In this document: one piece after another, positions 30,060-38,780 of the stretch
Position numbering within the stretch: position 1 is the first letter of the stretch
Layout: every line of letters starts with the position of its first letter
NCBI RefSeq assembly: GCF_023276375.1
Contig: NZ_JALLPK010000002.1
Location: 186,001 to 250,000, forward strand
From: Halocatena marina
GTDB lineage: Archaea; Halobacteriota; Halobacteria; Halobacteriales; Haloarculaceae
Direction of reading: 5' to 3'
Length of the DNA: 64,000 nucleotides
Notes under the pieces: model-generated
What the model saw: the letters and a program-made list of their open reading frames with translations, nothing else
What the model was told of the DNA's origin: nothing
The model's database searches: none
Position numbers and translations under genes: made by a program

Positions 30060-31331
30060 TCATTTCCTCAGCCGTTTGAGCGTATCGATACACTCGAGCA
30101 GGGCTCTTCCGTTATGATAGGCCCCTTTGTAGACCGCCCCTTTTCGTCCAACTGGTTCGAGGTCGTCAGTAATTCCGGAGTGCCACTCGCCGTGATCGTC
30201 GTCGATGTGGTACTGTCGAATGAACTCCCATGTCTGCTCAAAGACGTCGAAATACTGAGTGTCGCCTGTATGCTCGTACATTCGTAGCGCACTGGTCATA
30301 CACTCTGCTTGCACCCACCACGCCTTGATGCGGAAACTGGCCGGTTCGTCGAACCCACCGTAAAAGTAGAACCCACCGTAGTCCTCGTCGTAACCGTACT
30401 CCAACGAGTACTCCCACAGCGTCTCGAACAGTTCGGAGAAAATCGAAGTTGAGATGTTGAGTGCAGCTGCTGCTTCCATCACCAGCCACACCCCCTCCAG
30501 ATCATGTCCATAAGAGACGATACGGAACTCTTCGTCGTCCTGTAATGGTGTCCAATCGGGAGCATGTTTGTCTGTGCAGAAACGTCTCCCCGTTCTGTAA
30601 ACAGTATTAGTGACAATGGTCAGCAGTTCGTGGAGACGCTGTCGTCCCCTTTCGGTCTTGAATGCTTCGTAGTAGGTCGTGAATGCCTCCATGAGATGGA
30701 GATGTGTGTTCGTCAGTTTGAGGGTCGGATCGAGCACGGCGTCACCGGATTCTTTTGGCGACCAGTCTGGTTCGATGTTCTGGAGGTAGGTTCGTCCCTC
30801 TGTGATCGGTGTCCAATCCGGCGTGAAGTACTCCACATAGCCACCGAACGCCTCATCTTTCGCGTGCTCGTCCATCAGATCAACGAGTTCGTGAGCGTAC
30901 TTTGCGGCTCTGTCGTCGTCGAGCGACCGAGCGTACTCCGAGAGTGCGTACAGTCCGAACGATTGTCCGTAGAGGTGTTTGTTGGGCTTTGAAACCGTAC
31001 CGTTGCGTTCAACCTCCCAGTAAAATCCACCGTGTGCCTTGTCCCACATGTCTTCGAGCAAGAACTCAAGGCCATGTTCGGCGAGGTCAGCGTACTCTTG
31101 ACCGAACCCTTCACCAGCGAGCCGGGCATTCAGCCAGACCATCCGGGCTTGCGTGACTATCTGTTTGTTCCCGTTGCCTGCAAATTCGCCCGTCTTATCG
31201 TAACTGGTGATGAACCCACCATACTCGGTGTCGACCGACCGGGGAAACCAGAAATCGAGAACATTTTCGGTTAGGTCGTCTTTTAACTGTTCGAGATGTT
31301 GCTGGCTCTTGGCACGTGGCTCTGTTTGCAT
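30060..31331 (-). CDS. AGE-family sugar 2-epimerase/isomerase
   Basis: A 423-residue (alpha/alpha)6-barrel enzyme of the N-acylglucosamine 2-epimerase family, which also includes cellobiose 2-epimerases and mannose or sulfoquinovose isomerases. Landmarks are LDFWFPRSVDTEYGGFITSY at the start, KQIVTQARMVWLNARL, HLYGQSFGLYALSEY, a THLHLMEAF helix and SYGHDLEGVWLV with the conserved His. The start at 31331 (MQTEPRAKSQ) is used because residues before it overlap the upstream gene and are not family-like. It is the last gene of a probable unit with the LamG protein, 136 bases apart. Confidence 0.92.
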   Translation of the reverse strand: MQTEPRAKSQQHLEQLKDDLTENVLDFWFPRSVDTEYGGFITSYDKTGEFAGNGNKQIVTQARMVWLNARLAGEGFGQEYADLAEHGLEFLLEDMWDKAHGGFYWEVERNGTVSKPNKHLYGQSFGLYALSEYARSLDDDRAAKYAHELVDLMDEHAKDEAFGGYVEYFTPDWTPITEGRTYLQNIEPDWSPKESGDAVLDPTLKLTNTHLHLMEAFTTYYEAFKTERGRQRLHELLTIVTNTVYRTGRRFCTDKHAPDWTPLQDDEEFRIVSYGHDLEGVWLVMEAAAALNISTSIFSELFETLWEYSLEYGYDEDYGGFYFYGGFDEPASFRIKAWWVQAECMTSALRMYEHTGDTQYFDVFEQTWEFIRQYHIDDDHGEWHSGITDDLEPVGRKGAVYKGAYHNGRALLECIDTLKRLRK

Positions 31332-31467
31332 GTGCAGTGACGGTTTCAACGTCGGTAGTAATAAGACTGCTTCCGAGAGGACGTCGATGAGAGATATCGG
31401 AGAAGTTCTGTCGAGAACGAGAGATTTCTCCAGAGTGGCCGGGTCGTGGTATAGCTCGTAACTCCCG

Positions 31468-33150
31468 TCAGGAGTTGTCGAACAGCGCAATGCTGTTTGC
31501 ATCGTCCTGGTCGGTTAACTTTCGGTAGGCGATCTCCGTCTCTAGCCGAGGGCCTGCGACGTAGTAGATGTAGCAGCTTCCAGCGTCATCTTTGATAAAG
31601 AACGGACCAGCAACCCCTCCGTCGTCTTGCGAGACGGGAGACATGATTTCTCCTACGTAGTTCTCTTTGTCGATGTTCTGACCGCACTCCATCGCGTAAA
31701 TGTTGTCGGAGGTTGCGTGAAATGCGACGAGGTAATCCCCATTGTACTTGAAGAAAAAGGGATTCGAAACGTTCCCGTCGTGCTGAGGTTGTGGCGTCAC
31801 GACTTCGTTCTGATCGACGGTCCAATTCTTCGCATCGTCCGATGTTGCGAGGCGGATGTGGCGTGTGCCTCCCTGATTATCCATGAAGAACATTGTATAG
31901 CTATTGTTCCGGTCAGGAATCGAATAGTCATACACGCGTGCGTACGACGCCTCGGAAGAATTCGACATCATGGAGGTGTCGATGGCGACACCACCGTAGT
32001 CGAACGTAACACCATCACCACCGCTACAGTGCCACCAACGCGTCTTGTCGTTGTCACCGTGTGCATACAGTAGCACCTTACCGTACTCTTCGGCGTAGAG
32101 TGCGTATGGTGAGGAGATGTGCGAGGCGTTGTATTCAGAAACGTCGATAATCGGATTGTCTGCATACTCCGTCCACGAGTTGGTATCGAGCGTGTCCGAA
32201 TAGAAGAGTGCAACACCAACCGTGTCACCGTCCTTGGTTTGGCTATTCCCGTGCGGAGCGGTGTACAGATGGTATTTTCCTAGCGGATTGTCGATGTTCG
32301 ACGTTTCGATGATTGATGGGAAAATCCACTCATCACCAGGGGAGTAGCTAGGGGATGCGGGGTCGAACGCGAGTCCCAGGTAGTCGTACTGTATATCTGT
32401 TACGGAGCCTGTATCGACACCGAGGTCGGCAGACCCCGGGGTGGCGTATAGCTCACTAACCTCCGAGGAACTCAACCCTCTAGAGTAAATTCTGAGTTCG
32501 TCGATTCTCCCCTTCCAGTATCCATGGTTGTCGTTCGCATTCGCCTCGTCCGTTCCGACCTGAATTACGTTCTCCGAGTCAAAGCTTCCGCTCGTAGCGA
32601 CACTGTCAACCTCAGTACCGTCGACGTATAGTTTGAGGAAGCTTCCATCGTATGTCACCGCCAGATGAATCCAGCTCCCCGTCGTCGGTGAGCCGCCAGT
32701 GACTTTTTCTATCGTTCCACCGGTTCGTGCGGCAAAGGCCCAGACGTCGTCGCCAACGTCGTAGTAAAGCACGATACTTCCTCCGTCCCAGTCTCCTAAG
32801 ATAGCACGATCTTCAGTCAGACTATCGGCGTTCACCCACACGGAATACGACCCTGCCGAGAGTCTTGAGAGGACGTGTGGCACGTCGATGCTGTCATCAA
32901 TTCCGTCGAATAGAAAACAACTGTTCGAGACACCAGTGGCACCCGCCGATGCCCCATTCACGGTTCCGTCGTTTCCGTTCCCGGACGAGTCGACCGGCGA
33001 TGCATCGTCGAATTCGTAGAACGATTCAAGCGACGTACTGTACCCTGCCACCGTACCAGTGAACAAAGCATCTAGTCCAAAACTCGCGACGCCAACCGAA
33101 CCGATCGCTTTCATTGCTGTTCTTCTATCGAGCTTCCAATGTTCGTCCAT
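31468..33150 (-). CDS. Tat-exported LamG/beta-propeller carbohydrate-active protein
   Basis: A 560-residue secreted protein. The signal is DRRTAMKAIGSVGVASFGL, twin-arginine type. Residues about 35-225 form a LamG/concanavalin-like sandwich (YEFDDASPVDSSGNGNDG, WIHLAVTYDGSFLKLYVDG, GRIDELRIYSRGLSSSE), a sugar-binding fold. Residues about 240-555 look like a five-bladed beta-propeller of the GH43/GH32 kind, with WIFPSIIETS, HISSPYALYAEEYGKVLLYA, and NPFFFKYNGDYLVAFHA. Catalytic acids cannot be placed with certainty. It would bind or cut a polysaccharide outside the cell; the product could feed the epimerase and sulfatase nearby. Two ATGs are in frame (33156 and 33150). Confidence 0.8.
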   Translation of the reverse strand: MDEHWKLDRRTAMKAIGSVGVASFGLDALFTGTVAGYSTSLESFYEFDDASPVDSSGNGNDGTVNGASAGATGVSNSCFLFDGIDDSIDVPHVLSRLSAGSYSVWVNADSLTEDRAILGDWDGGSIVLYYDVGDDVWAFAARTGGTIEKVTGGSPTTGSWIHLAVTYDGSFLKLYVDGTEVDSVATSGSFDSENVIQVGTDEANANDNHGYWKGRIDELRIYSRGLSSSEVSELYATPGSADLGVDTGSVTDIQYDYLGLAFDPASPSYSPGDEWIFPSIIETSNIDNPLGKYHLYTAPHGNSQTKDGDTVGVALFYSDTLDTNSWTEYADNPIIDVSEYNASHISSPYALYAEEYGKVLLYAHGDNDKTRWWHCSGGDGVTFDYGGVAIDTSMMSNSSEASYARVYDYSIPDRNNSYTMFFMDNQGGTRHIRLATSDDAKNWTVDQNEVVTPQPQHDGNVSNPFFFKYNGDYLVAFHATSDNIYAMECGQNIDKENYVGEIMSPVSQDDGGVAGPFFIKDDAGSCYIYYVAGPRLETEIAYRKLTDQDDANSIALFDNS

Positions 33151-33156
33151 GTACAA

Positions 33157-33509
33157 TCTCTTGACTACTGCCGGTAGTCGTATTTAGGGTATTTGAGATT
33201 AACATATATAATTATCGTTTAAAACGTCTATTCCGCACATTCGAACGTCGAGAGTTGTCCATATCGGGATCGCCGTAGAGAACACAGTAGCTGTGAGCGC
33301 CTATTAACGTGGATTTCCAACAGACGACAGCTCATCGTTCGAATTCCATCATGTCGAATGAAACCAATCATATTCCTACAATTACAGTAATAAGCGTGTA
33401 ACGAATGGCGTAAGCGTTCTAATACGCGGAAGAGCTATCGATAACGTATCATAGGTGGGTGTCACACGAACCATTATCTATTTATTCCATCCGATAAAGT
33501 GTGCTATTG
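33157..33509. other. Divergent promoter region
   Basis: About 350 AT-rich bases between the LamG gene and the divergent sulfatase gene. Besides the element at 33203-33226, the sulfatase side has an A/T-rich CTATTTATTCC about 30 bases before its ATG. Confidence 0.5.
33203..33226 (-). promoter_or_regulatory. TATA element with adjacent palindrome upstream of the LamG gene
   Basis: On the plus strand an A/T-rich box (CATATATAATTA region) is followed by CGTTTAAAACG, arms CGTTT and AAACG around a central A. Read from the minus strand the palindrome lies just upstream of the TATA box. The block ATAATTATCGTT is shared with the hydantoinase promoter at 38651-38672. Confidence 0.5.
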
Positions 33510-34961
33510 ATGGACACAGGACCGAACATCCTCCTTGTGATGGCTGACCAGCATCGAGGCGACGCTGTGGGTGCTGATCCTCACTGCCCAACAGACACGC
33601 ATGGATACCCCTTCGTTCACACACCGCAACTGAACAACCTAGTTGAACGTGGTGCGCTCTTCTCACGTGCGTACGTTCCAGCACCGATCTGCGTCCCCGC
33701 CCGTCAATCGCTTTGGTCTGGACAGACGCCCGCAACGATTGGATCGACGAATTGGTACGGTCATCCGTGGGAGTTCGAACACACGCTCGCAGGAGAGTTG
33801 ACTGACGCGGGGTACCAGACACATCTGGTCGGCAAGACGCACTCTCAACCGCGGGGAAACCACGTCGGGTTCGAACGGATGGGCCCGACGCACGTCGGTG
33901 CCTCACTCCGTGACGACGACTATGCCGAATGGCTCCACAACAAGAGCGGTGGACAGTACGACAAACACACTGGTGGGCTTGAATCTAATACATGGACCGC
34001 AAGACCGTCACACGTTCCAGAGCACGAGCACCCGACAACGTGGACGACGTCTCAGGCACTGAACTTTCTTGAGAATCGCGACGAAGACCGTCCGTTCTTT
34101 CTGACTGTCTCGTATCAGCGCCCGCACCCACCGTTCGACCCTCCGTCAGCATTTTGGGAGATGTACATTGACCGAGACCTCCCCGAACCAGTGGTTGGAG
34201 AGTGGGTAGAGGAAATGTTTGGTGATGAGATACCCACATATCCGCCAACGGATGCGTGGATAGCCGATCTGTCCCCGCACGAAATCGATCGTGCACGCGC
34301 CGCATACTACGGTCTCATCACACAGATCGACTTTCAACTCACACGCTTGTTCGAATCGATGTGGCGCGAACACGGTGTCCTCGACGACACCCTCATACTA
34401 TACACGTCGGATCACGGAGAGATGCTCGGTGACCACCACCTTTGGCGGAAAGGATTCCCATTCGAGGGATCGACCCGAGTCCCGCTGTTGCTGCAGTTCC
34501 CAACCAGCATGGACTACCCGACAGAACAGATTATCGACAGACCGGTTGGTCTCGAAGATGTAATGCCGACCATCTTAGCGGCTGCCGGTATCGACATTCC
34601 CGAGACGGTCGAAGGCCGAAGTGTGCTGTCGCTCATCGAAGATCCAACCGCTGATTGGCGCCCCTACTACCACGGGGAACTCGGGCCTTCTTGGACGCCG
34701 AAGGACGCGACACAGTATCTCATCGATGAACAGTACAAATATGCGTGGAACCCCTACAACGGTGACGAGTTCCTCTTTGATATCGGATCTGACCGACAAG
34801 AGAGATGTAACCTCGCTGAATCCTCAGACCATACCGAGATAGTGAGCACGTATCGGTCGAAGATGGCACGTCATCTTGCGCATCGTCCAGAGGGGTTCAG
34901 TGACGGAGAGTCACTTCACCAAGTGGGACTCGATGCATGGGAGGGTATGGAAACACCGTAG
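33510..34961 (+). CDS. Sulfatase (formylglycine type)
   Basis: A 483-residue type I sulfatase that removes sulfate esters. The signature C-x-P-x-R is present as CVPARQSLWSG, with Cys61 the residue matured to formylglycine and Arg65. Calcium ligands come from the N-terminal NILLVMADQHRGDAVG and from YTSDHGEMLGDHHLWRKG. No signal peptide, so the enzyme is cytoplasmic. The start at 33510 (MDTGPNILLV) is three codons inside the longest frame. Position between a carbohydrate-binding protein and an IclR regulator points to a sulfated sugar; phosphonate hydrolases share the fold and are an alternative. Confidence 0.93.
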   Translation: MDTGPNILLVMADQHRGDAVGADPHCPTDTHGYPFVHTPQLNNLVERGALFSRAYVPAPICVPARQSLWSGQTPATIGSTNWYGHPWEFEHTLAGELTDAGYQTHLVGKTHSQPRGNHVGFERMGPTHVGASLRDDDYAEWLHNKSGGQYDKHTGGLESNTWTARPSHVPEHEHPTTWTTSQALNFLENRDEDRPFFLTVSYQRPHPPFDPPSAFWEMYIDRDLPEPVVGEWVEEMFGDEIPTYPPTDAWIADLSPHEIDRARAAYYGLITQIDFQLTRLFESMWREHGVLDDTLILYTSDHGEMLGDHHLWRKGFPFEGSTRVPLLLQFPTSMDYPTEQIIDRPVGLEDVMPTILAAAGIDIPETVEGRSVLSLIEDPTADWRPYYHGELGPSWTPKDATQYLIDEQYKYAWNPYNGDEFLFDIGSDRQERCNLAESSDHTEIVSTYRSKMARHLAHRPEGFSDGESLHQVGLDAWEGMETP

Positions 34962-34996
34962 TTGAACGCCTAAGCGGGTCGTTCAACCAAATACTA

Positions 34997-35770
34997 CTAT
35001 CGCCGCCAGTACTGTATATTGAGTGCAATCTCATCCGATGCTCGACGAGCGAGGTCAGGTATTTCTTTTGTGAATCTGTCCCCTTCGAGTCTCGTCGCTG
35101 GGCCTGCGATGTCGATAGCACCGATGACCTCATCAGAATGCTTATCGATGACTGGCGCAGCGACGCCGCGAACACCAGCTAATCGTTCCTGATCGTCGAA
35201 TGCGATTCCCTCTGTACGAATGTTTTGAAGCTCTGTCAGCAGTGTCTCGCGATCCGTGATTGTGTTGTTCGTCAGCGGTCTGATTCCTTCGTTGAGGACG
35301 GCTTCGATTTCTTCCTCGCTCATATGGGCAAGCAAAGCCTTGCCTCCGGACGTGCAGTAGAGATGCATCGAAAGACCGAGGTGAGCGTCGGTCGTTACCG
35401 ACCGATCACTCTCGGCGATGTAACATTTTACCGCACGACCTTGCTCGGCGACGACGAGTGAGACACGTTCTTCGATCTGCCTAGCGACCTCATCGACAGT
35501 CGAACGACCGATGTGAAACAGTGGGTTGCGCCCACGGTTGTACGACGCAAGGTCGAACAGGTGGAGACTGATGTGGAATTCGCCGTTTTCCTGTATGACG
35601 TATCCCTCCTGACGAAACGTCGAGAGATGGCGGTGGATCGTCGACTTCGCAAAGTCAAGTTTCTCGTCGAGTTCGACGAGCGTTGCACCTTCACACTCCC
35701 GTATCGCCTCGAGAATCGTCACACCCGTCTCAAGAGCCGACACGGGATTTGCTGCGATATGGCTTGTCAT
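34997..35770 (-). CDS. IclR-family transcription regulator
   Basis: A 257-residue regulator. The N-terminal winged helix runs to residue 65 (ILEAIRECEGATLVELDEKL, then AKSTIHRHLSTFRQEGYV). The effector-binding GAF-like domain follows, with YCTSGGKALLAH, GIAFDDQERLAGVRGVAAPV and EVIGAIDIAGPATRL. The start at 35770 (MTSHIAANPVSALETG) fits the family. Being inside the island, it is the best candidate for controlling the sulfatase, hydantoinase, permease and oxidoreductase promoters. Its own promoter has a TTTATATA box near 35780. Confidence 0.93.
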   Translation of the reverse strand: MTSHIAANPVSALETGVTILEAIRECEGATLVELDEKLDFAKSTIHRHLSTFRQEGYVIQENGEFHISLHLFDLASYNRGRNPLFHIGRSTVDEVARQIEERVSLVVAEQGRAVKCYIAESDRSVTTDAHLGLSMHLYCTSGGKALLAHMSEEEIEAVLNEGIRPLTNNTITDRETLLTELQNIRTEGIAFDDQERLAGVRGVAAPVIDKHSDEVIGAIDIAGPATRLEGDRFTKEIPDLARRASDEIALNIQYWRR

Positions 35771-35970
35771 ACACCCTATATAAATCCCATCCGTAATAAT
35801 CATTCCGCCATTTCGAACGCCAACGAGACATCTCGTCCTACGACGAGAAGGGGGTCTACAAAATGATGATTTCCGAGGATCAGCGAGAGATGCTACACCA
35901 CGCGGTGTCGAACTCGTAGAGTACTGCGTATTTCACTGTCTCTTTCGTGCCGGCTGAGAAAGCTCAGTGA

Positions 35971-36486
35971 CTAGTCCGAAGGAGAGCTCAGTATCTCGGG
36001 ACAGTCGAAGAGCGGAGACGTCTCAAATCGGCTCTCGAGTAGTGCGAAACAGAACCCGTTAGCGGCTGCTTCGTGAATGGCCTTTGGTCGGCTGTCGATG
36101 CCGAGGAACGATTCAGCGACATTGCGCCATCGTTGCGTTTGTGGTAAATCGATTTCAGACAGATCGACGAGACAGTGGCCGAGTTCGTGTGCAAGTGTCG
36201 CTTCGATGAGTTGGCACACTGGAACGTCGTTTGCAGTGGCGACATCCCGAATCTGTTCACGATAGAGGGTGATTGTCCCGTCACGATACGTGCCGAGGAG
36301 AACCAATGAATCCAGTCCATTCCAGTCGTCTTCGATCACGTCGATGTCACTCACGGTTGCGAGAACGTCCGGATTGGACGTTCCGTGTTCATCGGACACC
36401 GTAGTCGCGCAAGTTCGACCGCAGACCCAGGCCCGACGCTCGTGAGACGAATTGAATCCGGCTTGCGTCGCGCCCGATGCTCTCAT
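35971..36486 (-). CDS. HExxH metallopeptidase-like protein coupled to hydantoinase
   Basis: A 171-residue protein with a gluzincin-like zinc site, H100-E101-x-x-H104 in LAHELGHCLV, and a plausible third ligand E139 in KAIHEAAANGF. It is short for a peptidase and I know no named family. Its ATG overlaps the stop of the hydantoinase gene in an ATGA (36483-36486), so the two are translated together. It could be a maturation protease or a partner subunit. Confidence 0.6.
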   Translation of the reverse strand: MRASGATQAGFNSSHERRAWVCGRTCATTVSDEHGTSNPDVLATVSDIDVIEDDWNGLDSLVLLGTYRDGTITLYREQIRDVATANDVPVCQLIEATLAHELGHCLVDLSEIDLPQTQRWRNVAESFLGIDSRPKAIHEAAANGFCFALLESRFETSPLFDCPEILSSPSD

Positions 36487-38627
36487 GGGCGTTCGCCGAT
36501 GATGAGCAGCTCTTGATCAGACTGTACGTTCTTGAGTTCGATGTCGACGAGCGATTGAATCTGGTCACGTCCCGACATTCCGCTCACGTCGAGTATCTGA
36601 TTGCCGTGACAGATGTAGATATTGGGCAGCCGAGTCGTCGAGCCACTGTAGACAGATTCCTTGTCCAAGACGCGCTCAAGTGAGCGCTCTAACGACGCTT
36701 TCTTCGTCGAATACACCGACGCATCCTGAAGCTTGAGTTTGACGACGCCGGTGTCGTCAACCACCGAGAGGAGCGTTTTCTCTTTGGTGAGTAAGCCGAA
36801 AAACCTTGAACGCTCCTCGGAGGCCTGATATACGAACAATCCACCAGTCGTGGCGGCTTCTTCAACTGAATCATCGGGGACGTCGAGACTTGTTGCAGCG
36901 ACAGTTCGACGATCGCTCTCTTCTACGTCTGCTTGTCCCATTTCACGAGTCTGCAGTTCAGTCGATCCTTCTGCCTCGACTCGAAGCAGATTCTCCGAGT
37001 CGTCGTACTCGATTGTCGTCTCGATGGTATCCTGGTTGGCACCCATACCAACAACGGAGTCGATTGCTTCCTCGCGGATGCGTTCTATCTGCTCCTCGGA
37101 CGGGTTCATCACGTTCCGTTCAACGACATCGCGAACCATGGCGAGTCCGACTCCGACGGTACTCGCAATCTCGTGGTTCTCTGCGAGTCGTGTCCTGTAC
37201 TCAGTCGCCTCCCCAAGGTAGGGGATGAGTGCTCCGCACCCACCACCGCCTCCCACCACCTCAAGCAGGGCAGGATCGAGATCGTACTCTTCGATTACGT
37301 CTTCGATGACTGGTACGACTTTCGCGATACTCACGTCAAGGATTTCACGAGCAGCCGTCTCGACATCCACACCAAGTTCGTCTGCGAGGGGTTCGAACGC
37401 TTTGTTAGCGGCCTTCGGATTCCCTGCGGCGTAGTCGTCTTCGTCGATCAATCCCAAGAGATTCGACGCTCCGCTTGGAGTAAGCGCATACATCTTGCCG
37501 GTCGCGGTTTTGATTCCGACGTACTCTGGGTCGCCCTCCTTCGGCGTTATCCAGACCAGTTCTGGGTCTACTATGTCTTCAGGGTCGGCAAATGCAGCGT
37601 ACGGGAGATCGGCGATGTGTGCGCTCCGTGGCCCTGACTGAACCACCTCTCCGTCCTCGACGCGAATCATCGAACCCCCTGCCACACCCTCGGTTCGGAT
37701 GTCGAGTGTCCTCAGGAACGTGGAGTGACCGCCTATTTCGGCCGATTTCCACTTCGGTTGCCCTTTCTCGATAACACTGATGTCGCTGCTTGTCCCCCCG
37801 ACGTCGATAAAGATGCCATCGGTCACATTCTCGTACATGAGCGCACCCGCAACACCCGCTGCAGGTCCAGAGAGTATCGTCTGAATCGGGCGACTGCGCA
37901 TCTCGTCGATACCCATCACCCCACCGTCCGAGCGCATGATCATCGGAGGCGTGTCGATACCGAAGTTCTCGATACTCTCTCCAGTTGCCGTCGATGTCTC
38001 GACCATACGTGGAAGGATGCTCGCGTTGACAACTGCGGTTCGTGTTCGGATTTTGAGACCGTATCGCTTCGAAACGACGTTCGATCCGATGGCGGGGATC
38101 CCGGACTCTTGGGATATGGTCTGGGCCTGCTCTTCGATCCTCGGGTCGTCGACACTGAAGGCCTGGCTCGCTACTACTGCCCCAACATCGGTTTCTTCGA
38201 ACGAACCGAGCAAGTCTCGGATCTCTCGTTCGTCAACACCGTTCTTTATATTACAGAATCTGTGTTCGGTCGTGATTGCTTGCCCATCGTCGAGGTCGAT
38301 GTCGCCGACGTTTGTTTCAGTACGGGCGCGACGCCCTTGAATGCCTTTCCCAAGGCCGAGTATCCCGACTTTTGCGACGTCTCCTTCAAGGAGTGCGTTC
38401 GTCGCCTGCGTTGTGCCGTGTGCGATAAAGACGACATCGTCCGGAGACACTGAGAGCGACTCTAAGAGGCTCGACGTCGCTTCGACGATACCAGCAGCAA
38501 CGCCGATGTCAGCGTCGTGTGTGGTGGGAACTTTGACCTGCTCAAGGACGTCAAACGTCTCGCTATCTATCGCGACTGCGTCGGTGAACGTTCCGCCAAC
38601 GTCAATACCGACTCTGATCGAGGCCAT
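36483..38627 (-). CDS. hyuA: Hydantoinase/oxoprolinase family ATPase-fold protein
   Basis: A 714-residue protein of the HyuA/5-oxoprolinase/acetone carboxylase beta family, which use ATP to open cyclic amides or carboxylate ketones. The N-terminal sugar-kinase-like motif is IRVGIDVGGTFTDAVAIDSE; HGTTQATNALLEGD and GIFIDVGGTSSDIS follow, then VVGGGGGCGALIPYLGEAT. The usual HyuB partner is absent; instead an HExxH protein is coupled downstream. The C-terminal 100 residues (after LLSVVDDTGVVKLKLQDASV) are not standard HyuA. The ATG at 38627 is preceded by a TATA box about 25 bases upstream, so the message is nearly leaderless. Confidence 0.9.
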   Translation of the reverse strand: MASIRVGIDVGGTFTDAVAIDSETFDVLEQVKVPTTHDADIGVAAGIVEATSSLLESLSVSPDDVVFIAHGTTQATNALLEGDVAKVGILGLGKGIQGRRARTETNVGDIDLDDGQAITTEHRFCNIKNGVDEREIRDLLGSFEETDVGAVVASQAFSVDDPRIEEQAQTISQESGIPAIGSNVVSKRYGLKIRTRTAVVNASILPRMVETSTATGESIENFGIDTPPMIMRSDGGVMGIDEMRSRPIQTILSGPAAGVAGALMYENVTDGIFIDVGGTSSDISVIEKGQPKWKSAEIGGHSTFLRTLDIRTEGVAGGSMIRVEDGEVVQSGPRSAHIADLPYAAFADPEDIVDPELVWITPKEGDPEYVGIKTATGKMYALTPSGASNLLGLIDEDDYAAGNPKAANKAFEPLADELGVDVETAAREILDVSIAKVVPVIEDVIEEYDLDPALLEVVGGGGGCGALIPYLGEATEYRTRLAENHEIASTVGVGLAMVRDVVERNVMNPSEEQIERIREEAIDSVVGMGANQDTIETTIEYDDSENLLRVEAEGSTELQTREMGQADVEESDRRTVAATSLDVPDDSVEEAATTGGLFVYQASEERSRFFGLLTKEKTLLSVVDDTGVVKLKLQDASVYSTKKASLERSLERVLDKESVYSGSTTRLPNIYICHGNQILDVSGMSGRDQIQSLVDIELKNVQSDQELLIIGERP

Positions 38628-38650
38628 TACTATCACCTTGGAAAGAAAAT

Positions 38651-38672
38651 ATAAATAATTATCGTTCAAGAA
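38651..38672 (-). promoter_or_regulatory. Hydantoinase promoter with TATA box and TTCAAGAA element
   Basis: ATAAATAAT forms the TATA box, 25-30 bases from the ATG. Just upstream (on the minus strand) is ATCGTTCAAGAA. The run AATTATCGTT is also found before the LamG gene, and TCAAGAA before the FAD oxidoreductase gene. Confidence 0.5.
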
Positions 38673-38780
38673 ATCGCTATTCACACGAGCAGTGCACCCG
38701 CATCGCACGGGCAACTACACCAGCAGTTGGAGACCGACGAACAGGATCGACTGATGAAACGGCTCGATACGACCACGAAG

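Noticed and set aside
31332-31502. N-terminal extension of the epimerase frame
   Set aside because: Residues overlap the upstream gene and do not look like the family. The internal ATG at 31331 fits the family start.
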